Assembly: GCF_947254095.1 (NCBI RefSeq) | Contig: NZ_CAMYBV010000010.1 | Location: 21,084-85,083 of the forward strand | Reading direction: 5' to 3' | Length of the DNA: 64,000 bases | Source: an uncultured Mobiluncus sp. | GTDB taxonomy: Bacteria > Actinomycetota > Actinomycetes > Actinomycetales > Actinomycetaceae | Part shown: positions 34,360 through 41,863 of the stretch, piece by piece | How the letters are laid out: the number at the start of each line of letters is the position of its first letter | Numbering within the stretch: the first letter of the stretch is position 1 | Position numbers and translations under genes: made by a program | Notes under the pieces: model-generated | Told to the model about the DNA's origin: nothing | The model's database searches: none | What the model saw: the letters and a program-made list of their open reading frames with translations, nothing else

Positions 34360-34931
34360 CTCGGACATTATACTTCACCTCAGTTGCAGCGATTGTAGTT
34401 GCTCTGGCATCTTGCACCCTCGGGTCAACAGGTTCTACTTCACGAGATCCGTCACCTGCGGCTCTGGAATATGCTTACGTAGGACCAGACGCACCCCCTA
34501 CACTCGTTGTAAATGGAAAAGAGATTACACCAGTCGAGTTTCTGTGGTTACCCGATTTCGAGGCACAGATAGGCAACACGGCGACACCTATGGAGGACAT
34601 ACCAGTCGTAACACGAAAGAATCCCACTCTTCTCGAACTGCGGTTTTACAGAATCGCCCCGCCGCCCTCGACTTTAGTTCGTCAGTGTGAGCAAATTTAC
34701 AAGAAAGAATCAGTTAATCCCGACAAATGCACATACCAAGAATTCGGCATCAATTTACAGGAAGATTGGCAGGTAAGAGACTCCTTCATAGAGCTAAGGC
34801 TACCTGTAACAATGAAGTCTAAATACGTGACATTATCTATATTTTATCCCAATGCAAATGGTTGGGACAAAGCCTCTACTGATAGCCCGATGAACCATGC
34901 AAACTATGTATTCATTCTTAAAAGCGATTGA
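34353..34931 (+). CDS. Unknown lipoprotein (island gene 2)
   Basis: A 192-residue predicted lipoprotein. The signal MLTRTLYFTSVAAIVVALAS ends in the lipobox ALASC with the cysteine at residue 21. A short GSTGSTS linker and a soluble domain follow, with LVVNGKEITPVEFLWLPDFE, a cysteine pair (RQCEQIYKKESVNPDKC) and C-terminal strands. No family is recognised. The overlap with the upstream secreted-protein gene suggests coupled translation, and the pairing of an exported protein with a lipoprotein resembles partner or immunity-like arrangements. That is speculation. The composition is as A+T-rich as its neighbour's. Confidence 0.72.
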   Translation: MLTRTLYFTSVAAIVVALASCTLGSTGSTSRDPSPAALEYAYVGPDAPPTLVVNGKEITPVEFLWLPDFEAQIGNTATPMEDIPVVTRKNPTLLELRFYRIAPPPSTLVRQCEQIYKKESVNPDKCTYQEFGINLQEDWQVRDSFIELRLPVTMKSKYVTLSIFYPNANGWDKASTDSPMNHANYVFILKSD

Positions 34932-35541
34932 CCCGAATCTCGCGCTGCGGTCTAATGACCATCGTACCGGGTATGTATCTGATTTGGTCTTTAAACACTT
35001 TGATGCCACTCTGATGCTGCTTCTACCAATAGGAAATATGAAGGACACATTTTCCTGGGCGGACCTCGCCGCGAAACATCATTACTCCTTGGTTGAAGTT
35101 TCCCGGAATCCTCAGCTACTCGAAACAATCGACACCGGTTCCAAATTGCACTTCGCCGAGGGCGTAATTAACAGTGAAGTTTACTTATCTCAGCTGACTG
35201 CCACGCTCGCGGATTTCTCCGAATACGAATCCTGGCACGGTATATTCTGGAGTGGATATGCCGTATGCGCAGAACAGGCTCATCTCATCGGCCCTGTTGA
35301 TTCATTCCTACGCCCTGAAGAATACACGCTACGTGAGTTTTCGTCACGTAAACTCACCAGCGCGTTAAATTCTTGCCTGCCATCTCTCCTTTTTAATTCC
35401 TCAATTTCGTGCGTATTAACTCAGCCAATCTATTCTGACAGAATCTATGTTTCATGCCATAAAAGAATTGCGTTAGCCCTGTCGGACAAACTGCCTGACG
35501 TTCTTCCTGTCACTGCCGAGGATTCGTTACCCAACTTCTGA
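34897..35541 (+). CDS. Unknown cytoplasmic protein (island gene 3)
   Basis: A 214-residue frame with no signal peptide and no clear membrane helix. It begins MQTMYSFLKAIDPNLALRSN and contains FKHFDATLMLLLPIG, WADLAAKHHYSLVEVSRNPQ and SWHGIFWSGYAVCAEQAHLI. The start lies 35 bases inside the lipoprotein gene and no good SD is seen, so the true start is uncertain. No family is recognised. It ends just before the remnant of an alcohol dehydrogenase gene that marks the right edge of the island. Confidence 0.55.
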   Translation: MQTMYSFLKAIDPNLALRSNDHRTGYVSDLVFKHFDATLMLLLPIGNMKDTFSWADLAAKHHYSLVEVSRNPQLLETIDTGSKLHFAEGVINSEVYLSQLTATLADFSEYESWHGIFWSGYAVCAEQAHLIGPVDSFLRPEEYTLREFSSRKLTSALNSCLPSLLFNSSISCVLTQPIYSDRIYVSCHKRIALALSDKLPDVLPVTAEDSLPNF

Positions 35542-35553
35542 TGCTCTTCTTAA

Positions 35554-35599
35554 GACGATGTAAATAGAGAAAGTTACGATTCCGAAGCCCGGCATCGGG
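35554..35599 (+). pseudogene. Remnant of a second alcohol dehydrogenase gene start
   Basis: These 46 bases align without gaps to 32178-32223, the codons for MKIEEVPIPKPGIG of the intact alcohol dehydrogenase, with 8 mismatches by eye. One change creates an in-frame TAA after the ATG. The similarity ends at GGCATCGGG, and the DNA then joins sequence next to the galM repeat. It shows that a dehydrogenase-galM unit once existed twice here. Confidence 0.75.
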
Positions 35600-35616
35600 C
35601 TTTCACGGTCGGGGGT

Positions 35617-36002
35617 GCGGGGTGACGGCTATTCATCAGCGTGCCGCGGTGAGGGAGCGTAGCCCGAAAGCGAAAGAACGCGATTCTCCTGACGCGAGTA
35701 CCAACAAATCCTGGTTGCGTCTCAAGGCGTTAGGTGGGCAGGTCATCGGCTCGACCGCCAGGGCGCGCCCGTCAGGAACGCCGGGGAAAGCCTGCTGGTG
35801 AGCAGGGTCAGCGGTATAAATCTGGAGCCACCGACACCACGGCCCGGCACTAAGTTCCGTCCCCGAACCGTCTGCCCGGCACAAGGCGGCCCGGACTCGC
35901 CCGTCCGGCTCGGGTTGCGCCCGAAAGGCGTGATCAAGCCACAGTCCGTGCAGAGCTACCGGCCGCGCTTGGCCCAAAACACTGTCCGCGGGTTGCTCCA
36001 GA
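35617..36002. repeat. Direct repeat, right copy (3' end of intact galM)
   Basis: Partner of 33284-33669, offset 2333 bp. It lies inside the intact epimerase gene. The two copies bracket the island and could recombine to delete it, leaving one intact galM. Confidence 0.9.
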
Positions 36003-36601
36003 CCGGTCGGCAGGTTACGTGTTGAATCGAGCACGAGGTGGTTGCCTACCGAGATGCGCAAGGTGCATTCGTCCAGGCTCGCGCCCCCCGCGCTTAAATA
36101 AGGATGCCACCCGAAGCCAAACGGGCAGGGCGTATCGCTGAGGTTGGAAACCCGCAGTTCGCCTCGCAACCCTTGGGTCGCGTCAACACTCCAGTTCATC
36201 ACGTATTTGAGTCGCCACGGCCAGCCCGGCTGCGGTTCCATTTCCAGCGTGAGGCGTACCGCTGCGGGATTGTCGGACGTTTCGGAATCGAGTTGCCAAG
36301 GCCGTTCCCTGACGAAACCGTGAATGGCGTTGCGGCGGTCGGGTTCGTTGATTTCGAGCTGATACGTTTCGCCTTGGAACGTGAAATTTCCACCGTCCAC
36401 CCGATTGGGCCACGGTGCCAGCAGACACCCTGCCGCAAACGGAACCGGGGACACTCGTGACAACCCCTGGTGCGTTAAAGGAGGGGTCACCACCAGCGGC
36501 TTCCCCGCAAAAGTCAACGACCACAAGCCCCCACCAAAAGGCGAAATCTGGGCGCGGTATTGACCGGCACAAAGTTCTATAAAGTCATTGTTCGAGGTCA
36601 T
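35636..36601 (-). CDS. galM: Aldose 1-epimerase (galactose mutarotase)
   Basis: A 321-residue enzyme that interconverts alpha and beta anomers of aldoses such as galactose. Recognisable parts are LAPWPNRVDGGNFTFQGETY near residue 60, NAIHGFVRERPW with the catalytic histidine, FGFGWHPYLSAGG with the second histidine, and a late glutamate in AVEPMTCPPNAL. It could serve lactose use together with the lac operon elsewhere in the window. The ATG is at 36601. The last third is duplicated as a broken copy at 33301-33672. Confidence 0.92.
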   Translation of the reverse strand: MTSNNDFIELCAGQYRAQISPFGGGLWSLTFAGKPLVVTPPLTHQGLSRVSPVPFAAGCLLAPWPNRVDGGNFTFQGETYQLEINEPDRRNAIHGFVRERPWQLDSETSDNPAAVRLTLEMEPQPGWPWRLKYVMNWSVDATQGLRGELRVSNLSDTPCPFGFGWHPYLSAGGASLDECTLRISVGNHLVLDSTRNLPTGLEQPADSVLGQARPVALHGLWLDHAFRAQPEPDGRVRAALCRADGSGTELSAGPWCRWLQIYTADPAHQQAFPGVPDGRALAVEPMTCPPNALRRNQDLLVLASGESRSFAFGLRSLTAAR

Positions 36602-36724
36602 ACAGCGATTTTAGCAAGGGTGGGGAAGGGAAAACTATTGCCGAAATTAGGCTCCACGCCCTGAGCGCTTCGCATTTCTGCTACTTCGTAGCAGGGGCGA
36701 AGCACCACCTTGCGGCAAAAATGC

Positions 36725-36889
36725 TCAGCGAGAAAAGAAACTCGTGAATAGGGATTGCGGTTTGCGTTTGTCTTCTGGGCAGGTACACCACTGGTCTGCC
36801 GGGACGCTGGCCTTGACCGCCTCAATGTGTTGGCCACACCCTGTCCAAGTGGTCTTTCCGCAGTTCGCGCACTTTACTGGAGAGCACAT
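36725..36889 (-). CDS. Small cysteine-rich (zinc-ribbon-like) protein, 54 residues
   Basis: The ATG at 36889 is preceded by AGGAAAGGG. The 54-residue product starts MCSPVKCANCGKTTWTGCGQ and continues with VPADQWCTCPEDKRK. Cysteine pairs CxxC, CG and CTC suggest a bound zinc. Similar short proteins with the pattern CxxCGKxTWxGCGxH are common in actinobacteria, from memory, and have no known function. The gene sits alone between galM and the disulfide reductase gene, both read in the same direction. Confidence 0.8.
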   Translation of the reverse strand: MCSPVKCANCGKTTWTGCGQHIEAVKASVPADQWCTCPEDKRKPQSLFTSFFSR

Positions 36890-36934
36890 AATTTTTCCCT
36901 TTCCTGAGATCCGGGTTCATAATCGGCAGCGGCG

Positions 36935-38608
36935 TTACATTTCTAGCACCGCACCGGGGTTGTCAAAGTAGTAGGCGAAAACCGTATTGACCCCGCCAGA
37001 CAATACTTTAGCATTAATCCCGGCGGGTTCGAGAATTCTCTGGGCCAGCCAAGCGTTAGCCCCGCTATCGTCGCTCAAGTACACGGTTTTCCCGTCGGCC
37101 CAAGTCCGCACCTCATCGAGTTGCGAACGCAGTTCCGTCAAGGGTATACACCTGGCGGCTCGCAAATGTCCGGCATTGAACTCGGGGACAGGGCGCACAT
37201 CAAGGATTGGGGTAGCTGGGTCTAATTGAGCCGCTTCCTCGGCGTACCACAGTTTCAGCCGGCCACGTAGCACATTTTCCGCCACGTATCCCAGGAAATT
37301 GACCGGATCCTTCGCTGCGGAATACGGGGGCGCGTAAGCCAAATCCAAGTCAATCAAATCGGGGGCACTCAGTCCGGCCTTGAGAGCTGTGGCAATAACA
37401 TCGATACGCTTATCCACCCCGTTGCCCCCGATTCCTTGAGCGCCGAGGATTTTTCCGTCCGCGGCCGCAAAATGCAGCATCAGCTGCATCGGTTGGGCGC
37501 CGGGCAGGAAAGTGCCGTGGTCAGTGGGGTGGGTGTGAATCGTGCGGTAGGCGATGCCCTCCGCGTCCAGTTCGGCTTGGTTGGCCCCGGTCTGGGCCAC
37601 AGTCATGGGTCCCACCCGGAAAATCGAGGTAGAGAGGGGTTTGGGCAGGGGCCGAGCCGTTTCTGGGTCAGCAATAAAGTCCGCGATAAGCCGGGCCGCA
37701 CGGTTGGTCGGACCGGCCAACGCAACCGGCCGCGCTTGTCCAGTCACTCCGGTCTGCTGCGTAACGGCGTCACCGCAGGCGAACACGTCAGGCAAACTGG
37801 TACGTCCGTGCTGATCAATTACCATAAAACCCCGCCCATCAGCCTTGACCCCGGCTGCCACGAAAGGCTTGGTAGCAGGGGTAACGCCCGCAGCCAGCAC
37901 AATCAACCCCACCTCCAGGCGCTGCCCATTGGACAGTTCCGCTAGGTCGTGAGCGGGGAAATGTTGAATCTTGGTGACGCGAGTTTTCGCGATGACGTTA
38001 ATATTGAGCGATTGCAAGGCTCCGGTCACCAGATGAGCCATCTCCAGGTCCAGCGGAGGCATGACATGGTCACTACCCTCGACGATAGTCGTATTGATGC
38101 CGCGGTGAGCTAGAGCTTCCGCCGCTTCGACACCAATGAATCCCCCGCCGATGACCAGGGCTGATTTCGCGGATTCAGCCAGATCCACAATCCTTTGCGC
38201 ATCATCCACCGTGCGCAGCGTGCGAACCCGCGGGGAATCCAAGCCCGCAATCGGGGGACGCGCGGCCCTCGCTCCGGGAGAAAGCATCAGCTTGTCGTAG
38301 CGTTCCGTGAATTCTTGCCCGTCCGCGCCGCGTACCTGCACGGTTTTCGCGTCCGCGTCCAGGCCGATAACCTCGTGGTTTACCCGCACGTCCAGATTCA
38401 GTTTCGCTTTCAGGCCCTGTGGCGTGTTCAGCAGCAGACTTTCACGCGTGGGAATCTCCTGGCCGACATAGAAAGGCAAGCCGCAGTTGGAAAACGAGGG
38501 GTACGGTCCTTTTTCAAACACCACAATTTCGGCTGACTCGTCCAACCTGCGCATGCGCGCGGCAAAAGACAGACCGCCCGCAACGCCGCCGACCACTACC
38601 AGCTTCAT
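36935..38608 (-). CDS. CoA-disulfide-reductase-like FAD/NAD(P) oxidoreductase with C-terminal rhodanese domain
   Basis: A 557-residue flavoenzyme. The N-terminal FAD motif (VVVGGVAGGLSFAARMRR), the single active cysteine in FSNCGLPFYVG (C42), the NAD(P) motif ALVIGGGFIGVEAAEAL and the second FAD motif VFACGDAV are intact. This fits CoA-disulfide or polysulfide reductases. The C-terminal rhodanese domain (about 470-557, LDVRPVPEFNAGHL) has VYLSDDSGANA where the active-site cysteine loop should be, so it cannot transfer sulfur by the usual route. Probable roles are thiol redox balance or CoA disulfide reduction in oxidative stress. The ATG at 38608 is preceded by AGGGGAGG. Confidence 0.88.
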   Translation of the reverse strand: MKLVVVGGVAGGLSFAARMRRLDESAEIVVFEKGPYPSFSNCGLPFYVGQEIPTRESLLLNTPQGLKAKLNLDVRVNHEVIGLDADAKTVQVRGADGQEFTERYDKLMLSPGARAARPPIAGLDSPRVRTLRTVDDAQRIVDLAESAKSALVIGGGFIGVEAAEALAHRGINTTIVEGSDHVMPPLDLEMAHLVTGALQSLNINVIAKTRVTKIQHFPAHDLAELSNGQRLEVGLIVLAAGVTPATKPFVAAGVKADGRGFMVIDQHGRTSLPDVFACGDAVTQQTGVTGQARPVALAGPTNRAARLIADFIADPETARPLPKPLSTSIFRVGPMTVAQTGANQAELDAEGIAYRTIHTHPTDHGTFLPGAQPMQLMLHFAAADGKILGAQGIGGNGVDKRIDVIATALKAGLSAPDLIDLDLAYAPPYSAAKDPVNFLGYVAENVLRGRLKLWYAEEAAQLDPATPILDVRPVPEFNAGHLRAARCIPLTELRSQLDEVRTWADGKTVYLSDDSGANAWLAQRILEPAGINAKVLSGGVNTVFAYYFDNPGAVLEM

Positions 38609-38637
38609 TTCCTCCCCTTTTCTTCGTTTTATTCAGA

Positions 38638-38667
38638 AGGTTCTCCGGGGGCTTTCCCGGTGAACCT
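38638..38667. terminator. Hairpin between menA and the disulfide reductase gene
   Basis: AGGTTC-T-CCGGG (38638-38649) pairs with CCCGG-T-GAACCT (38656-38667), with one T-T mismatch and a six-base loop. It sits after the leftward menA stop (38786). There is no clear T-run on either strand. Confidence 0.35.
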
Positions 38668-38785
38668 CAGAATACTATTAACATAGCACGGGATGGTGTG
38701 CTGAGGTAAACCGACCACCGACACCCCGAGGCAAGTTGCCGCCCACCCGCGCTTGTGCGTGCTTCTGAAAAACCGGCGAAAACGG

Positions 38786-39700
38786 CTAGAGCAGTGCAAA
38801 CAGCAGACCGAGCAAGCCGCCATAAGCCAGGGTGAGCAAACCGGTGTTGCGCAGAGCCGCAATCAGGGCCTTGCCGGTCAGGTGCGTGCGCACCGGACGC
38901 ATCGTCAGCAAAGCCCCTAGCCACAGCAACAACTGCACCACGAAACCACCGCTCCACTGGACAAAACCGCCGGGGAAGATTTCCGGCCACGGCACAAACA
39001 GCACCGCCAGCGACAACAGCAGAGCGACATAGACGAAAAGCTGATAAATACGTCGTGACCAGGCATCTCCCAAACGTACCGCCAGGGTAACTTTGCCGGA
39101 TTTCTGGTCCGTGGGAATGTCGCGCAGGTTATTGACCATCAGCAGTGCGCAGGACAGCAACCCCAGGCCGCTGGCCAGCGCCCAGGACTGCCACGGCAGG
39201 GCTTGGGCCTGGACCCACAAGGTTCCCTGCACCGCCATCAGCCCGAAAAAGACAAAAACCAGCAGCTCAGACAGACCTATCCCGGCGTAGCCATAGGGGT
39301 GCTTGCCCCCGGTATAGAACCAGGCGGCCGCGACTGCCGCCACTCCGGCGCCGATGAGCCACCACGACTGGGAGACGATGGCGACGCTCAAGCCCACGAT
39401 GCTGGCCAAAGCGAAACAGCTCAGCGCCACCGCCAAGACTTTGCGCGGATTTTCCCCGCCTCCGACCAGGCGCGGCGGACCAACGCGGTATTCGTCCGTG
39501 CCCCGAATCCCGTCGGAATAGTCGTTGGAAAAATTCACCCCGATTTGCAGTAGCAGCGCCACCGCCAGACAACCCAGGGCCAGCCAAGGATCCATCTTGC
39601 CCAGTCCGGCAGCGATGCCGGTGCCGAGCAAGACAGGTGATGCCGAAGCCGGGAGGGTACGCAGCCGCGCTCCTTCAATCCAGGCTTGAGCGGTGGCCAT
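38786..39700 (-). CDS. menA: MenA, 1,4-dihydroxy-2-naphthoate polyprenyltransferase
   Basis: A 304-residue UbiA-family membrane enzyme that attaches the isoprenoid tail to dihydroxynaphthoate. The two aspartate-rich motifs are clear: NFSNDYSDGIRGTDEYRVGP (about residues 57-76) and NNLRDIPTDQKSGKVTLAVR (about 190-209). Eight to nine hydrophobic helices are spread along the protein, and it begins with MATAQAWIEGARLRTLPASA, the usual MenA start. The gene lies away from the other men genes of the window. No SD stronger than AAGGAACC is seen before the ATG at 39700. Confidence 0.95.
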   Translation of the reverse strand: MATAQAWIEGARLRTLPASASPVLLGTGIAAGLGKMDPWLALGCLAVALLLQIGVNFSNDYSDGIRGTDEYRVGPPRLVGGGENPRKVLAVALSCFALASIVGLSVAIVSQSWWLIGAGVAAVAAAWFYTGGKHPYGYAGIGLSELLVFVFFGLMAVQGTLWVQAQALPWQSWALASGLGLLSCALLMVNNLRDIPTDQKSGKVTLAVRLGDAWSRRIYQLFVYVALLLSLAVLFVPWPEIFPGGFVQWSGGFVVQLLLWLGALLTMRPVRTHLTGKALIAALRNTGLLTLAYGGLLGLLFALL

Positions 39701-40271
39701 CGGGGTTCCTTTCTTTGCGTTGCAATCGTTGCGGCAGCGGGTGTGAGGTTTCGCACTTTCGCGAGGTTCTGGGGTCGCCCAGCGGGTTCCGGCCGCAAAT
39801 TGCCTTAAAAGTCTAACGCGGTTTTAACCTGAATTTAACCGGTTAATTGTGTGACCCCTGGTGCAGATTTTCGGGATGTGCGTGGATTAAAGGTGAAAAT
39901 AGGGTCGTAGCTGCCAATAATGGCAGCTACGACCCAAATCCCACCCTATATCCGCAACCCAGCAAGTAGCCTCCGATTCTCCCGCCCGAAATCCGGCGTC
40001 TATGCTCCGGATGCCATGTTTGGGAGTGAAACCCCCTTGGTTTTTGGTGTAGTTGCGCCAACGACCGATTTCAACCCACAATCCGGGTTTTTGCTGACCC
40101 GGTTTTTTCTCAACCTGCAGGTAGGTGCGATTCTAATTTTGCAGAGCCGGCACTGAGCAGAGTGAAATCGGTCATTCGTGCAAAACAACCCCGGTTCAGG
40201 GATTTATCGCGCAGCAGTCGGGTTTCAAACTCGCGATTTTTCGCATTCGGGGGTTGTGAGACGATGGAGTC
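39701..40271. other. 571-bp intergenic region holding palindromic repeat element A
   Basis: No protein gene is supported. The region is A+T-richer than its neighbours and contains the repeat element described separately, the leftward menA promoter region, and the rightward upstream region of radA. Frames of 60-78 codons occur on both strands but lack an SD and show no recognisable protein. Confidence 0.6.
39859..39985. repeat. Palindromic dispersed repeat, copy A
   Basis: The core is a perfect 15-bp stem, GGGTCGTAGCTGCCA (39902-39916) with TGGCAGCTACGACCC (39921-39935), and an ATAA loop. It is followed by CAAATCCCAC and TATCCGCAACC. The copy at 56233-56345 has the same core, loop size and both flanks (GGTG..TTTCGGG.TG.GCGT upstream, TATCCGCAACC..CC.AGTA.CTCCG downstream), so this is a repeated element of about 110-125 bp. 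Confidence 0.75.
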
Positions 40272-41789
40272 ATGGCGAAAGAAAAAACGGTTTACGTGTG
40301 CTCCAACTGCGGGGAGGAATGGCCCAAATGGGCTGGTCAATGCCGTGGCTGCGGCCAGTGGGGCACCCTGGAAGAAAACGTGGTCCTGTCGAAAAGTTCC
40401 GCCCGCGGGGGTGGCGGAACCGCGGTGCGCAGTTCCGGCGGATACGGGCGCCCGGCGTCCCCGGCCAAACCTATTGGCCAGTACTCCACCGAACGGGCGG
40501 TGCGCCTGCCGACCGGAGTGGGCGAATTCGACCGAGTCCTCAGCGGCGGTATTGTCCCCGGAGCGGTCATCTTGCTGGCCGGTGAACCGGGAATCGGGAA
40601 GTCAACGCTGCTGTTAGAGGTCGCCGCCCGGATTGCCCAAGGCGCGGCCCCGCACTCCCCCGGTGCCAGTGAGAAAAAATCCGGGCTACGCTTGGTTTCC
40701 CCCGATTCGCCTACCCTCGCCGCTGCGGATACTGAGGGCAAAACTGTCCTGTACCTCACCGGCGAGGAAACCGCCGAAGCGGTGCTGTCCCGCGCAAAAC
40801 GTATCGGTGGAGTAGCGGAAAACCTCTATCTGGCAGCTGAAACCCAAGTCTCGCAGGCCTTGGCTCAAATCGAGACAATCAGCCCGGATTTAACCATCAT
40901 CGACTCCATTCAGACCCTGACCGATCCCACTATGGACACCTCCATCGGCGGGCCGGCCCAGGTTCGCGAAGTCGCAGCCCGGCTCATTGACGCGGCAAAA
41001 AGTCGTCACATGGCACTCATCTTGGTGGGGCATGTTACGAAGGACGGGGCGGTGGCCGGCCCGCGTACCCTGGAACACCTGGTGGACGTGGTGTGCCAGT
41101 TCGAGGGCGAACGAACTGGGGAACTGCGGCTGTTGCGCGCGGTGAAAAACCGCTACGGCCCTACGGACGCGGTCGGTTTCTTTCAAATGGTGGAATCCGG
41201 CATCGAAGGCATCGAGGACCCCAGCGGCCTGTTCCTCAGCAAAACGGCCGAGCCGGTGCCCGGAGCCTGCGTCACCATGTCGCTGGAAGGCCGGCGTGCC
41301 CTACCCATAGAGATAGAAGCCCTGGCCACCCCCATTGCGGGCGGTTCACCGCGGCGCACGGTTTCCGGTCTGGATTATTCACGCACCGCCATGATGCTGG
41401 CCGTCCTGCAAGCTCGGCTGAAACTGCCTTTCGGTACTTTGGACGCTTACGTCTCCACAGTGGGCGGAGCCAGAGCGGTCGAACCGGCAGTGGACTTGGC
41501 AGTTGCGCTCGCGGCGGCCTCAGCCGTAACAGGTCAGGTCATCGACCCTGGTCTGGTAGCTTTTGGGGAAGTCTCACTGACCGGAGAAATCCGTTCCTGC
41601 ACTGCGGCATCTCGCCGGGTGGCGGAAGCAGCCCGGCTAGGATTCACCGGAGCTATTGTGCCGACCGCCGCCGCCGGGGGCCTGAAAGCTCCGCGGGGAT
41701 TCAAGATCGAACCCGCTGCAAACCTGCGCGAAGCGATGAGCCTGGCACTGCGCCACGCCCCGGCCTCGCCAGAAGGCCGCGAAATCTGA
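40272..41789 (+). CDS. radA: RadA, DNA repair ATPase
   Basis: A 505-residue RecA-like protein that helps process recombination intermediates. The N-terminal zinc finger uses C10, C13, C24 and C27 (VCSNCGEEWPKWAGQCRGCG). The Walker A motif is GEPGIGKSTLLLE, the Walker B is LTIIDSIQTL, and the RadA-specific motif is KNRYGPTDAVGFF. The C-terminal Lon-like domain contains EVSLTGEIRSC. It is about 45 residues longer than E. coli RadA, with an insertion at about 127-150. Upstream lies repeat element A; downstream a wall-binding CAP-domain gene starts after 74 bp. Confidence 0.97.
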   Translation: MAKEKTVYVCSNCGEEWPKWAGQCRGCGQWGTLEENVVLSKSSARGGGGTAVRSSGGYGRPASPAKPIGQYSTERAVRLPTGVGEFDRVLSGGIVPGAVILLAGEPGIGKSTLLLEVAARIAQGAAPHSPGASEKKSGLRLVSPDSPTLAAADTEGKTVLYLTGEETAEAVLSRAKRIGGVAENLYLAAETQVSQALAQIETISPDLTIIDSIQTLTDPTMDTSIGGPAQVREVAARLIDAAKSRHMALILVGHVTKDGAVAGPRTLEHLVDVVCQFEGERTGELRLLRAVKNRYGPTDAVGFFQMVESGIEGIEDPSGLFLSKTAEPVPGACVTMSLEGRRALPIEIEALATPIAGGSPRRTVSGLDYSRTAMMLAVLQARLKLPFGTLDAYVSTVGGARAVEPAVDLAVALAAASAVTGQVIDPGLVAFGEVSLTGEIRSCTAASRRVAEAARLGFTGAIVPTAAAGGLKAPRGFKIEPAANLREAMSLALRHAPASPEGREI

Positions 41790-41863
41790 TGACCTCGAAA
41801 CGGAACTTTTCGCACGCCTGGTATGTCACAATAAATACACCTTGACTACCGAAAGGACCTGAT

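Noticed and set aside
37436..37945. 169-codon + strand frame opposite the disulfide reductase gene
   Set aside because: Antisense shadow of a clear FAD enzyme gene.
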